A stretch of 64,000 nt of DNA from UBA10649 sp963793105 (GTDB lineage: Bacteria > Actinomycetota > Actinomycetes > S36-B12), in contig CAWBZB010000008.1 of the NCBI GenBank assembly GCA_963793105.1, positions 372,001 through 436,000 of the forward strand, in the 5' to 3' direction. Below are positions 34,817 through 44,262 of the stretch, in pieces. Under the pieces are notes generated by a model that ran no database searches, had not been told where the DNA came from, and saw nothing but the letters and a program-made list of their open reading frames with translations. Within the stretch, counting starts at the first letter, position 1; each line of letters opens with the position of its first letter. The position numbers and the translations under genes are program-made.

Positions 34817-34874
34817 TGCCTCGTCACTTGTGGTGGGTTTGCGGCCCCGAAAGGCCACCACAAGTGACGAGGCA
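34817..34874. terminator. Long perfect hairpin between convergent genes
   Basis: TGCCTCGTCACTTGTGGTGG (34817-34836) pairs perfectly with CCACCACAAGTGACGAGGCA (34855-34874); CTTCC/GGAAG outside extends the stem with one mismatch. The loop is 18 bases. It lies between the stops of the L,D-transpeptidase and nitrilase genes and would serve both strands as a terminator. The repeat-like sequence differs from the TTGAGTGGGC family. The rest of the gap (34875-34956) is a GC-rich filler with short GGAGGCCGGAAG repeats. Confidence 0.6.
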
Positions 34875-34956
34875 TCGGAAGGGGAGGCCGGAAGGGGGAG
34901 GCCGGAAGTGCGGGGCGGCAGCAGGAGGTCGCAGCGGGCGGTCGCAGCGGACGGGG

Positions 34957-35742
34957 TCAGCCGATGACGATGTCCGCGAGGACCGGGAACTCCTCGCGCC
35001 AGCGCGTGCTCGCCTCCGGATCGACCTCGGCCATCAGCACCTCCGCCGCGCTGCCCGCCTGGGCGATGGCCTCGCCCTTCGGATCCACCACCACGGAGTG
35101 CCCACCGAGCGTGATGCCCGGCTGAGCGCCCACCTCGTTGCACCCGATCACCCATGCCTGGTTCTCGATGGCCCGGGCCCGTGCCAGCACGTCCCAGTGA
35201 GCGATGCGCGGCGTCGGCCAGCCCGACGTCAGCAGGAAGGCAGTCGCCCCCCCGTCCGTCAGTGCGCGGAACAGCTCGGGGAACCGCAGGTCGTAGCACG
35301 TCGCCAGTCCGGTGGGGCCGAGCGGAGTCTCGACGATGACCAGTTCCTCGCCGCCGCTCATGAGGACGGTCTCGCCGCCGTCGAAGCCGAACAGGTGCAC
35401 CTTCCGGTAGCTCGCCACGAGTTCGCCGTCAGGGGCGAACAGCACGCTCGTGTTGAAGTGCTGGCCGTCCGCGGCCAGTTCGCAGAAGGAGCCGCCGTGC
35501 AGCCACACCCCGTGCTCCGCGGCCAGCGTCCCGAGCGCATTCACCAGGGGTCCGTCGATCGCCTGGGCGTGCTCACGTGCCGCGGCCACATCGAAGGCCC
35601 CGACGTGCCACAGCTCGGGCAGCATGACGAGGTCTGCGTGGGGTGCGGTGTCGTCCACGAGCCGAAGCGTCCGCGACACGCGCTGCGGAACCGACTCCGC
35701 GGTCGAGCAGTCCAGCTGGATCAAGGCGACGCGCACGCTCAT
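34957..35742 (-). CDS. Nitrilase-superfamily carbon-nitrogen hydrolase
   Basis: This 261-residue C-N hydrolase has the Glu-Lys-Cys triad in LVMLPELWHVG, SYRKVHLFGF and LATCYDLRFPELF. It is the size of single-domain omega-amidase/Nit2-like or formamidase-type members. The substrate cannot be read from sequence; omega-amidase-like repair of deaminated glutathione is common for this size class. It is divergent from the maleylpyruvate isomerase-like gene, 40 bases away. Confidence 0.88.
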   Translation of the reverse strand: MSVRVALIQLDCSTAESVPQRVSRTLRLVDDTAPHADLVMLPELWHVGAFDVAAAREHAQAIDGPLVNALGTLAAEHGVWLHGGSFCELAADGQHFNTSVLFAPDGELVASYRKVHLFGFDGGETVLMSGGEELVIVETPLGPTGLATCYDLRFPELFRALTDGGATAFLLTSGWPTPRIAHWDVLARARAIENQAWVIGCNEVGAQPGITLGGHSVVVDPKGEAIAQAGSAAEVLMAEVDPEASTRWREEFPVLADIVIG

Positions 35743-35782
35743 GGGCCGACTCTACGATGCCGCCGCCGACTAGCGTTGGACC

Positions 35783-36619
35783 ATGGACCCACGGGAGATC
35801 GTCCCCACGGACTCCGAGCTCGTCGACATCTGGCAGCAGGCGCTGGAGTCCGTGGCGGATCTGGCGGACGGATTGACCGACGCGCAGTGGCACGCATCAA
35901 CCCCCTGCCCGGGATGGACCGTGGCGGACATCGTCGCGCACCTGATCGACGTCGAGCAGTTTCTGGCCGGCGCTCCACGGCCCGATCATGTCCCGGACTG
36001 GGAGGCCCTGCCGCACGCGACGGGCGACTTCGGGCGCTTCACCGAGATCGGCGTCGACTACCGCCGCGACCGGCCGCGGAGCGCCGTGGTGGCCGAACTG
36101 CGCGAGGCGATCGCGACCCGCAGGGTCCAGCTGGATGCGATCCCGGAGGGCGCCGAGGTGATCGGAATCATGGGCCGCCCCGGCACGCTGGAGCGCCTCC
36201 TGCGCATGCGCATCTTCGACGCGTGGGTGCACGAGCAGGACATCCGTGCGGCGATCGGCCGCGAGGGCGGGTGGGGCACCCTCCCGGCGGTCATCGCCTT
36301 CCAGCAGGTCACCACGGCCGTGCCCGTGGTGTGGAGCCGAACCGCCAAGGCGCCGCCAGGGGCCGTCGTGCAGATCACCGTCACCGGCCCGGAGTTGGCG
36401 GCCCAGTTCCAGGCGGAGGTGGACGACACCGGGCGCGGTCGCCTCTGCCCGCCGGTCGACGATCCCGCCGTCTCGCTGAGCGTCTCGTGGCCGGATCTCA
36501 TGCGCCTGGCCAGCGGCCGGATCGCGGTCGACGACGTCGACCTGCGCTCACGCATGACCCTGACGGGGGATCGGGTGCTGGCCGACGCCCTGCTCCCGGC
36601 ACTGTCGATCGCTCCCTAG
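35783..36619 (+). CDS. Maleylpyruvate isomerase-family, mycothiol-dependent (DinB-like) protein
   Basis: This 278-residue protein has the DinB four-helix fold: an N-terminal STPCPGWTVADIVAHLIDVE with the first metal His, and RMRIFDAWVHEQDIRAAIG with the HExxD ligands. The C-terminal MDMPI_C-like domain (about residues 180-278) includes VSLSVSWPDLMRLASGRI. Members are metal- and mycothiol-dependent isomerases or transferases of actinobacteria; most have no known substrate. It converges on the E2 gene with overlapping stops. Confidence 0.85.
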   Translation: MDPREIVPTDSELVDIWQQALESVADLADGLTDAQWHASTPCPGWTVADIVAHLIDVEQFLAGAPRPDHVPDWEALPHATGDFGRFTEIGVDYRRDRPRSAVVAELREAIATRRVQLDAIPEGAEVIGIMGRPGTLERLLRMRIFDAWVHEQDIRAAIGREGGWGTLPAVIAFQQVTTAVPVVWSRTAKAPPGAVVQITVTGPELAAQFQAEVDDTGRGRLCPPVDDPAVSLSVSWPDLMRLASGRIAVDDVDLRSRMTLTGDRVLADALLPALSIAP

Positions 36620-37905
36620 GACAGCCCGGACTCCAGCGCGAGCGCCAGCGCGGGATCGGCGAGGAAGTCCGCGACTGAGCGCAGGGCACGCGACCCGGTG
36701 GCCCCGTCGATCACCCGGTGGTCGAACGACAGCGAGAGCTGCATGACCGGCCGGACCACGACGATCCCGTCCACGACCCATGGCCGCTCCAGCACGCGAC
36801 CCATGGCCAGGATGGCGGTCTGGCCCGGATTGAGGATGGGCGTCCCGCCGTCGATGCCGAACACCCCGATATTGGTAAGCGTGATCGTTCCCCCGGTCAG
36901 GTCCGCCGGTGTCGACTTCCCCTCACGTGCGGTGTCGATCAGTTCCTGGATCCGTCGGGCGAGATCGACGAGCCCGAGCTCCGCCGCGCCCTTGATGGTG
37001 GGGACCAGCAGACCCCGAGGGGTGTCTGCCGCGATGCCGAGGTTCACCTCGCCGTGGACGACGACCGTCGCCCCCTCCTCGCCGTCCTCCCAGGTCGAGT
37101 TGATGACCGGCTGCTGCGCGACGGCCCGGACCAGGGCGGCGGCGACCAGGATCATCGGCGTGATGCGCACTCCGGAGCACGCCGGATGCTCGCGCAGTGC
37201 CGACACGACGGTCATCGCCCGGCTCATGTCGACGTCGACCCACTCGGTCACGTGCGGGGCGCTGAACGCCGACCGGGCCATGGCGTCGGCCATCGCCCGC
37301 TGCACGCCTCGCACCGGGATCCGCTCGTCGACGGCCGCCCGGCGAGGTGGCGGCTGCGCCGAAACCGGCGCGCCACCGTTCGACGCGAGCACGTCACTGC
37401 GGGTGACCTCGCCGTGCGGACCGGTGGCCGGCACGCGGCTGAGGTCGACGCCGAGGTCGCGGGCCAGCTTGCGCACCGGCGGCTTGGCACGCACTCGCTC
37501 CCGCGAGCCGTTCGCCGCGGGCTCCACGGGCTCCACGGGCGAGGCAGCCTCCGGCTCATCAGTCGTCGCGCGGCGCTGGCGACGGGTGACCGACGCGTTC
37601 TCGCGCACCCCGTACCCGACGAGCACGGACTGCCGGTCGGAACTCGCCGGTGCCTGGGCCTGCGCGGGACGGATCGAGATGATGGGAGAGCCCACCGGGA
37701 CGATGGCCCCCTCCTCCGCGTGCAGGGTCTCGACCGTCCCCGCGTACGGCGACGGCAGTTCGACCGACGCCTTGGCCGTCTCGATCTCGACGATGGGCTG
37801 GTTGATCACGATCACGTCCCCGGGCCGCACATGCCATCTCAGGATCTCGGCCTCCGTCAGGCCCTCCCCGACATCGGGGAGGCGGAAGGCCAGCAGGTCG
37901 CTCAT
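36616..37905 (-). CDS. 2-oxoacid dehydrogenase E2 (dihydrolipoamide acyltransferase)
   Basis: This 429-residue E2 has an N-terminal lipoyl domain with the lipoyl Lys in VEIETAKASVELPSPYAG (residues about 39-56), a Pro/Glu/Ala linker, a peripheral-subunit binding domain (VRKLARDLGVDLSRVPATGPHGEVTRSDVL), and the catalytic domain ending with LSLSFDHRVIDGATGSRAL (His and Asp). With E1 alpha and beta upstream it forms a branched-chain 2-oxoacid or pyruvate/acetoin-type complex. The E3 subunit is not local. An SD-like GAGGTGG precedes ATG 37905. Confidence 0.93.
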   Translation of the reverse strand: MSDLLAFRLPDVGEGLTEAEILRWHVRPGDVIVINQPIVEIETAKASVELPSPYAGTVETLHAEEGAIVPVGSPIISIRPAQAQAPASSDRQSVLVGYGVRENASVTRRQRRATTDEPEAASPVEPVEPAANGSRERVRAKPPVRKLARDLGVDLSRVPATGPHGEVTRSDVLASNGGAPVSAQPPPRRAAVDERIPVRGVQRAMADAMARSAFSAPHVTEWVDVDMSRAMTVVSALREHPACSGVRITPMILVAAALVRAVAQQPVINSTWEDGEEGATVVVHGEVNLGIAADTPRGLLVPTIKGAAELGLVDLARRIQELIDTAREGKSTPADLTGGTITLTNIGVFGIDGGTPILNPGQTAILAMGRVLERPWVVDGIVVVRPVMQLSLSFDHRVIDGATGSRALRSVADFLADPALALALESGLS

Positions 37906-37949
37906 GTGCGTTCCACCTCTGACTCGGGGACGTCGGTCACTGACCCACC

Positions 37950-38937
37950 TCAGTACGCCATCGACCGGTCCACGGCATCCAGGACCCGGTCGAGGTCCGG
38001 CAGGAAGTGCTCCTCCAGGCGGCTCGGCGGGTAGGGGATGTCGTAGCCGGTCACTCGCAGGATCGGAGCCTCCAGGGAGTAGAAGCACCGCTCGCCGACC
38101 CGGGCCGCGAGCTCCGCGCCCAGTCCGACATTGGCGGATGCCTCGTGGACGATCACGAGCCGCCCGGTCCGCTCCACCGAGGAGACGACGGTCTCCACGT
38201 CGAGCGGGGAGAGCGACTGCAGATCGATGACGTCGAGCGAGACGGTCTCCGAGGCCTGCGGCGGCCTCGAGGCAGGTGCGGACCATCGGCCCGTAGCACG
38301 CCACCGTCACGTCGTCGCCGGGCCGGACGACCCTGGCCCGCCACGGTTCGGGGGCCGACTCCGGATCGAGGGCGTCGACCGACTCGTCGACGTCGCCCTT
38401 CTCCCAGTACCGGCGCTTCGGCTCGAGATACACCACGGGATCGTCCGAGGCGATCGCCTGCTGGATGGTGAGGTAGGCCGACTGCGGGTCACTCGGGGAG
38501 AGGACGCGCAGACCGGCGGTGTGCGCGAAGTAGGCCTCTGGCGACTCGCTGTGGTGCTCGACCGCGCCGATGCCGCCTCCGTACGGGATCCGGATCACCA
38601 TCGGCATCCCGACATGCCCTTCCGACCGCCGACGGGTCTTCGCCACCTGCGACACGATCTGGTCGAACGCCGGATAGACGAAACCGTCGAACTGGATCTC
38701 CACCACGGGGCGATAGCCGCGCATCGCCAGGCCGACGGCTGCGCCCACGATGCCGCTCTCGGCGAGCGGGGAGTCGATGACCCGATGCTCGCCGAAGTCC
38801 TTCTGGAGCCCGTCGGTGATCCGGAAGACCCCGCCCAGCCGACCGATGTCCTCCCCGAAGAGCACGACCTTCGGATCGCGCTCCATCGCCCGTCTCAGTC
38901 CGGCGTTCAGGGCCTTCGCCACGGTCAGGGCCGTCAT
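37950..38937 (-). CDS. 2-oxoacid dehydrogenase E1 beta subunit, frame broken by one extra base
   Basis: This transketolase-like beta subunit has the conserved blocks ALNAGLRRAMERDPKVVLFGEDIG, DSPLAESGIVGAAVGLAMRG, EIQFDGFVYPAFDQI and EAYFAHTAGLRVLSPSDP. After MVRTCLEAAA the frame is lost; the C-terminal half (ASETVSLDVIDLQSLSPLD..., then RLVIVHEAS and YDIPYPPSRLEEHFLP) continues in the next frame. Deleting one C at 38255-38256 yields 328 residues, the usual length. The start overlaps the E1 alpha stop (ATGA). A single-base sequence error is the likeliest cause. Confidence 0.92.
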
Positions 38938-40022
38938 GCCGGACCCCCGTCGACGAAGGACGCCTCGTACTCGCGCAGCCGTATCCGCTGCTGCTCGAGC
39001 AGCCGATGCGGCTCGGCGTACACGTGGTCGAACATCGCCGAGGCCGGCGGCTCCGGCATCGCCCGCACCCCTTCGCGGACCACCGTGGCCAGGCCGGCGG
39101 CCTCATGGTCGACCTGGTCGAAGAAGTGCCGGTCCGCGATCCCCTGCCTGGCGAGGAACACCTTGAGGCGCTCGATCGGGTCGCGCAGCCGCCAGATCTC
39201 GAGCTCATCGGCGTGCCGGTAGCGGGTCGGGTCGTCGGACGTGGTGTGCGCCGCCATCCGGTAGGTGTAGGCCTCGATCAGGGTCGGGCCGGCTCCGGTG
39301 CGCGCGCGCTCCAGGGCCTCCCGGGTCACGGCCATCACGGCGAGGATGTCGTTGCCGTCCACCTGGACGCCGGGGAAGCCGAAGCCGGCGGCCCGCTGGT
39401 AGATCGGGGTGCGGTTGCGGCGTTCGCGCGGCTGCGAGATGGCCCACTGGTTGTTCTGGCAGAAGAACACGACCGGAGCGTTGAAGACCGCACCGAAGAC
39501 GAAAGCCTCGTTCACGTCGCCCTCGTCGGTGGCCCCATCGCCGAAGTAGGCGATGACCGCGTCGTCCGACCCATCGAGCTGGATGCCCATGGCGTAGCCG
39601 ACGCCGTGCAGGGCCTGGTTCCCGATGACGATCGTGTAGATGGCGCAACGCCGTTGAACGGGATCCCATCCCCCGTTCGTGACGCCCCGGAACATGGCGA
39701 GGATCTCCAACGGCTGCACGCCCCGGCTCCAGGTCACGCCGTGATCCCGATAGGTCGGGAACGCATAGTCGTGCGGCCGCAGGCTGTGACCGGACCCGAC
39801 CTGCGCCGCCTCCTGGCCCAGGCTCGACGCCCACAGGCCGAGTTCGCCCTGCCTCTGCAGGGCGGTCGCCTCGGTGTCGACGCGGCGGACCAGGACCATG
39901 TCGCGGTAGAGCCCGCGCAGCTCGTTGTCGCTGAGCGTGATGTCGTATCGGGAGTCGTGGACGCGCTCCCCCTCCGGGGAGAGCAGTTGCACGGCTGATC
40001 CCGCCCGGTTGCCGTCGCTCAT
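38934..40022 (-). CDS. 2-oxoacid dehydrogenase E1 alpha subunit
   Basis: This 362-residue thiamine-diphosphate subunit carries the TPP motif GDGATDEGDVNEAFVFGAVFNAPVVFFCQNN (residues about 180-210) and the phosphorylation-loop-like AHTTSDDPTRYR. It decarboxylates a 2-oxoacid with E1 beta and E2; branched-chain keto acids are the likeliest substrates by similarity of the alpha subunit. ATG 40022 follows an SD (CGGAGGTGCG). It is the first gene of the E1a-E1b-E2 operon and is divergent from the DosR-like regulator. Confidence 0.93.
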   Translation of the reverse strand: MSDGNRAGSAVQLLSPEGERVHDSRYDITLSDNELRGLYRDMVLVRRVDTEATALQRQGELGLWASSLGQEAAQVGSGHSLRPHDYAFPTYRDHGVTWSRGVQPLEILAMFRGVTNGGWDPVQRRCAIYTIVIGNQALHGVGYAMGIQLDGSDDAVIAYFGDGATDEGDVNEAFVFGAVFNAPVVFFCQNNQWAISQPRERRNRTPIYQRAAGFGFPGVQVDGNDILAVMAVTREALERARTGAGPTLIEAYTYRMAAHTTSDDPTRYRHADELEIWRLRDPIERLKVFLARQGIADRHFFDQVDHEAAGLATVVREGVRAMPEPPASAMFDHVYAEPHRLLEQQRIRLREYEASFVDGGPA

Positions 40023-40117
40023 CGCACCTCCGAGGCCATCCTGCACCCAATACCTGACGAGGACCGGTCATTCGGCGTGTCCGTTCGGCGCTGATCGGCT
40101 TGGTGCACAATGGCGCC

Positions 40118-40789
40118 ATGACCGCGACCACCCCCGGCGATGACCTCATCCGCGTGTTCCTCATGGACGACCACGAGATCGTCCGACGGGGTCTCGCGGA
40201 CCTCATCGGCCTCGAGCGCGACATGGAGGTCGTCGGCGAGGCCGGCTCCACAGCCGAGGCCCTGCACCGCATCCCGGCATCGCGGCCGGACGTCGCGGTT
40301 CTCGATGTCCGGCTCCCCGACGGCAGCGGCGTGGAGGTGTGCCGCGACGTGCGGTCGTCCATGCCCGAGGTCCACTGCCTGATGCTGACGTCCTACGCGG
40401 ACGACGAGGCGTTGTTCGACGCGATCATGGCTGGTGCTTCGGGCTACGTCCTCAAGGAGATCCGCGGCAACGACCTCATCGATGCCATCCGTCAGGTCGC
40501 GTCCGGGAAGAGCCTGCTCGACCCGATGGCCACGCAGCGGGTCCTCGAGCGCCTGCGCAACGGCGAGAAGCACGACACCCGACTCGACGCCCTGTCGGAC
40601 CAGGAGAAGCGCATCCTGGAACTGATCGGCGAGGGCATGACCAACCGGCAGATCGGCGAGCAGATGCACCTCGCCGAGAAGACCGTCAAGAACTACGTCT
40701 CGAGCCTGCTGGCCAAACTGGGCATGGAACGGCGCACCCAGGCGGCGGCGTACGTCGCCCGCATGTCAGTGGAGAACGAGCACCGCTAG
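40118..40789 (+). CDS. DosR/DevR-like NarL-family response regulator
   Basis: This 223-residue regulator has a receiver domain (residues about 10-125) with the phospho-acceptor Asp in VAVLDVRLPDGSG, acidic DD at the start and switch Thr/Lys in LTSYADDE and GYVLKEIRG, and a LuxR/NarL helix-turn-helix (LSDQEKRILELIGEGMTNRQIGEQMHLAEKTVKNYVSSLLAKL). The string ADDEALFDAIMAGASGYVLKEI closely follows that of mycobacterial DosR. It converges on the dosS-like kinase gene (six-base gap), which is probably its partner. A DosR-box-like sequence is found upstream of cydA. Confidence 0.88.
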   Translation: MTATTPGDDLIRVFLMDDHEIVRRGLADLIGLERDMEVVGEAGSTAEALHRIPASRPDVAVLDVRLPDGSGVEVCRDVRSSMPEVHCLMLTSYADDEALFDAIMAGASGYVLKEIRGNDLIDAIRQVASGKSLLDPMATQRVLERLRNGEKHDTRLDALSDQEKRILELIGEGMTNRQIGEQMHLAEKTVKNYVSSLLAKLGMERRTQAAAYVARMSVENEHR

Positions 40790-40795
40790 GCGCCG

Positions 40796-42470
40796 CTAGG
40801 CATCAGGTTCGGGGAAGGTCAGCGGCACGCTCCAGGTCAGCCGGGTGCCGCCCTCCTCGGAGACCCGCTCGAGCCGGCAGGTCCCGCCGAGTTCATGTGC
40901 TCGGCCCACGATGTTCGCCACCCCGGAGCGCCGCCCCGGACCCGACGACGCGATGCCGACGCCGTCGTCCGTGACGAGCAGCACGCCCTCTCCCTGGTCG
41001 ATCTGCACGACCACCTCCACGCGCCGGGCCTGAGCGTGCTTCGCCGCGTTCGTCAGCGCCTCGCGCAGGGCCGCCACCAGGTGGTCCGTGGCCTGGGCAG
41101 TGAGCATCGAGTCGACGGGGCCGACGAATCGCACGGCCGGCTCGAAGCCCAGGAGGGCCGCCGACTGGGCGGTCTCACGCAGGACCCGGCCGCGGGCGCT
41201 GTCGGTAGGACCGTCGACGGGCTCATGGAGCGCGAAGATCGTCTGCCGGATCTCCTTGATCGTCTCGTCGAGCTCGTCGACCGCCCGGGCCACCCGCTCA
41301 GCCGCCGCCTCAGGCACATCGTCGATCCTCGTCGTGCCCTGCAGCATCATGCCCGTGGCGAAGAGGCGCTGGATGACGAGGTCGTGCAGGTCCCGCGCGA
41401 TTCGGTCCCGATCCTCGTAGACCGCCAGTCGCTCGTGCTCGCGGCGCGCCTGGGCCAGCACGAGGGTGACGGCCGCCTGAGAGCCGAACGACCCAGCCAG
41501 CTCGAGGACGTCCGCCGAGAATCGGCCGTTCTGGTCGCCGCGCAGCAGCACCAGCACCCCGAGCACCCGGCCGGCCGTGCTCAGCGGAAGCACGAGCGCA
41601 GGCCCGAACGCCGTCTCGTCCTCGGACAGTGCCAGCACTCGGCCACTGGAGGTCTGGACCTCGTTCGCCGCGTCCGCAAGGGCCGCATAGGCGATCGAGT
41701 CCGCAGGAATCCGCTGGGCGTTCCACGTGCTCACGACGTCGAGGACACCCAGTGCAGCCGGCCCGGCGTCCGCCCCGTGCCCGTCGACGATCTCCACCGT
41801 CAAGCACACCGTCGTCGTCGGGCAGCGCCACGAGGGCCACATCCGCCCCGGTCAGTGCCCTGGCTCGGTTGGCGATCAGCGCGAGCACCTCGTCGGGGTC
41901 CTGATCGGCCAGCACGGAATTGGCGATGTCCGCCACCGCCTGCTGCCACTGCTCGCGCTGCCGGGTCCGCTCGTACAGCCGGGCGTTCTCGATCGCGACG
42001 GCCGCCGCTGCCGCCAGGGCCATCACCGTCCGCTCATCCTCAGCGGTGAACCCCGTCCCGCTGCGCTTCTCCGTCAGGTAGAGGTTGCCGAAGACCTCGC
42101 CACGCACGCGGACGGGAACCCCGAGGAACGACGACATGCTCGGATGGTTCGGCGGGAACCCCGTCGACGCAGGATGCGACTCGAGGCGGTCCAGCCGGAT
42201 CGGGACGGGATGGTCGACGAGCAGGCCGAGGATGCCCCGACCGGCCGGCAGGTCGCCGATGCGCCGCGCCGTCGCCCCGTCGATGCCGACGTGGACGAAC
42301 TCGCCCAGTCCACCATCGGCGTCCAGGACTCCCAGTGCGCCGTAGGTCGCATCAACCAGCTCGACCGCGGCCTGGACGATGCGCCGCAGCGTCGCACCCA
42401 GCTCGAGTCCGGCGGCCACCGAGACGACGGCCGTGAACAGGCCCCGGTCGCGGTCCGACTGCTGCGTCAC
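40796..42470 (-). CDS. DosS/DosT-like GAF-GAF sensor histidine kinase, frame broken by one extra base
   Basis: This 557-residue kinase has the DosS layout: GAF-A (about residues 20-170), GAF-B (about 190-340), HisKA_3 with phospho-acceptor His in ARDLHDLVIQRLFA, and HATPase_c (DDGVGIASSGPGRRSGVANI). In GAF-A, FPPNHPSMSSFLGVPVRVRG followed by EVFGNLYLTEK aligns with mycobacterial DosS. His109 is at the proximal heme ligand (His149 of DosS) and Tyr131 at the distal Tyr171. The frame is lost in GAF-B after LPDDD; deleting one C at 41809-41810 rejoins it. It starts at GTG 42470, four bases after cydC, so it is the last gene of the cyd operon. Confidence 0.9.
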
Positions 42471-42474
42471 GCCG

Positions 42475-44262
42475 TCAGCCTACGGGGCCCGGCACGCCCC
42501 TCCCGATGGGAAGCCGCGGCAGGAGCGCCGACAGGTCGTGGCGCTCGGACTCCAGCCGCCACTGCTGCGCGTACCAGCCGTTCGCCGCCATCAGTTCGTC
42601 GTGACTGCCCTGACGGGTGATCCGCCCCTCGCTCAGTTCGACGATCCGATCCGTCCCCTCCAGCCCGACGAGCCGATGCGTGATCGTCACCACTGTCGCG
42701 TCACGCAGGGCGGTCTCGATGGTCTCGGCGAGCGCGTCCGCCGTCGGCCCGTCGAGATGCTCGGTCGGCTCGTCCAGGATGACCAGCGGACGCCCGGACA
42801 GGAGCACGCGCGCCAGCGCGATCCGCTGCCGTTCGCCCCCGGAGGCGGCCACGCCGAACGAGCCGACCGTCGTGCGGACGCCCTGCGGCAGCGTCTCCAC
42901 CCATTCGTCCAGCCGGGCCCGGTGGAGGGCCAGCGCGACGTCGTCGTCGGTGGCCTCAGGGTCGGCGATGCGGACGTTGTCGGCGATGGTGGTGTCGAAG
43001 ATGTGCGCCTGCTGGGCAAGCAGCACGACCTGGTGACGCAGCTCGTCCCCCGCCACGTCGCGAAGCTCCACTCCCGACAGCCGGGCCGAACCGGAGTAGG
43101 GCAGGAATCCCAGCAGCACGGATGCGAGCGTCGACTTGCCCGAACCGCTTGGTCCCACGATGGCGATGCGCTGCCCGGGCGTCAGGTGCAGGTCGATGCC
43201 CTCGATCGCGGCCGGTCCGTCCGGCCAGTGCGCCGACACGTCCGCCAGCTCCAGTCCGGTGAAGGACTCGGGGAGGTCGCGTGGCGCTGCCGACAGCGGG
43301 ACGGGCGCCTCCGCGCTCTCGACGTCGCGGATCCGCAGGGCCGACCCGCGCAGCCGCTGGTATGCCAGGGCGGATGCCGGCAGTCCGGCGAGCACGTCGA
43401 AGAGGGCCAGCGGCAGGAAGGCGACGACCGCGAGCCACACGGGCTCGAGCCGTCCGTCGACGACCGCCGGTACGGCAAGAGCGAGGGCAGCCGCGACCGC
43501 GGCCCCCTGGAGCAGGATCCCGAGACTGCCGCCCAATCCGAGGGCGAACGACTCCCGGGAGTTGAGTCGGGTCACGGTGTCGTCGAGTGCGCGAATGCGG
43601 CCGGTGACCGAATCTGCGGCCCCGAATGCGGTGATCTCGGGCGTCGCGTCGAGGGCCCGCACGACCGCACCGGCCAGCTCGCCCTTGGCCGGCGCCATGC
43701 GCTCATCGGCATGACGGGCGACCCGCGCCGTGAGCCACGGGGTGAGCGCCAGCGCGACCAGCCCGAGCACGGCGAGGGCGATTCCCGCGGGGGGAAGGAG
43801 CCACGCGACGAAGGCGGCCGTGGCCACCGTGACCAGGACGGCCTGTGCCCACGGGAGAAGAACGCGCAGCGGCAGGTCCAGGGCGGCGTCGACGTCGGTC
43901 ACCAGCCGAGCGAGCAGGTCGCCGCGGCTGAAGGCCTTCAGGCCGGTGGGTGCCAGGCGCTCGAGGCTGGTGTAGACCCTGACCCGCAGCGCCGTCAGGC
44001 CCCGGAAGGCCGCGTCATGACCCACGAGGCGCTCGCCGTAGCGGAACAGGGCACGGCTCAGCGCGAGGAAGCGCACCATGACCGCCGCGACGGTCAAGGT
44101 CAGCACCGGCGGCATCTCTGCGGCTCGCGAGATCAGCCAGCCCGCCGTGCCGAGGAGGGCGATCGCGCTCGCGGACGCGATCGCTCCCAGCAGCGCCGCC
44201 AGTGCCAGCTCACGGCGCTGGGACGACACTGCGTGCCACAGGGTCCGGACGGGGCTCACCAC
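42475..44262 (-). CDS. cydC: Thiol reductant ABC exporter subunit CydC
   Basis: This 595-residue half-transporter has a six-helix membrane domain (residues about 15-300) and a nucleotide-binding domain with Walker A GPSGSGKST, signature ASGGERQRIALARVL and Walker B LVILDEPTEHLD. CydDC exports cysteine/glutathione-type thiols and is required for assembly of cytochrome bd. The start codons GTG 44262/44259 overlap the cydD stop. The order cydA-B-D-C identifies it as CydC more securely than sequence alone. Confidence 0.93.
   Translation of the reverse strand: MVSPVRTLWHAVSSQRRELALAALLGAIASASAIALLGTAGWLISRAAEMPPVLTLTVAAVMVRFLALSRALFRYGERLVGHDAAFRGLTALRVRVYTSLERLAPTGLKAFSRGDLLARLVTDVDAALDLPLRVLLPWAQAVLVTVATAAFVAWLLPPAGIALAVLGLVALALTPWLTARVARHADERMAPAKGELAGAVVRALDATPEITAFGAADSVTGRIRALDDTVTRLNSRESFALGLGGSLGILLQGAAVAAALALAVPAVVDGRLEPVWLAVVAFLPLALFDVLAGLPASALAYQRLRGSALRIRDVESAEAPVPLSAAPRDLPESFTGLELADVSAHWPDGPAAIEGIDLHLTPGQRIAIVGPSGSGKSTLASVLLGFLPYSGSARLSGVELRDVAGDELRHQVVLLAQQAHIFDTTIADNVRIADPEATDDDVALALHRARLDEWVETLPQGVRTTVGSFGVAASGGERQRIALARVLLSGRPLVILDEPTEHLDGPTADALAETIETALRDATVVTITHRLVGLEGTDRIVELSEGRITRQGSHDELMAANGWYAQQWRLESERHDLSALLPRLPIGRGVPGPVG

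Noticed and set aside
40047..40117. DosR box upstream of the DosR-like gene (GAGGACCGGTCATT region)
   Set aside because: Spacing and half-sites do not fit GGGACT-WW-AGTCCC; only the cydA site is convincing.
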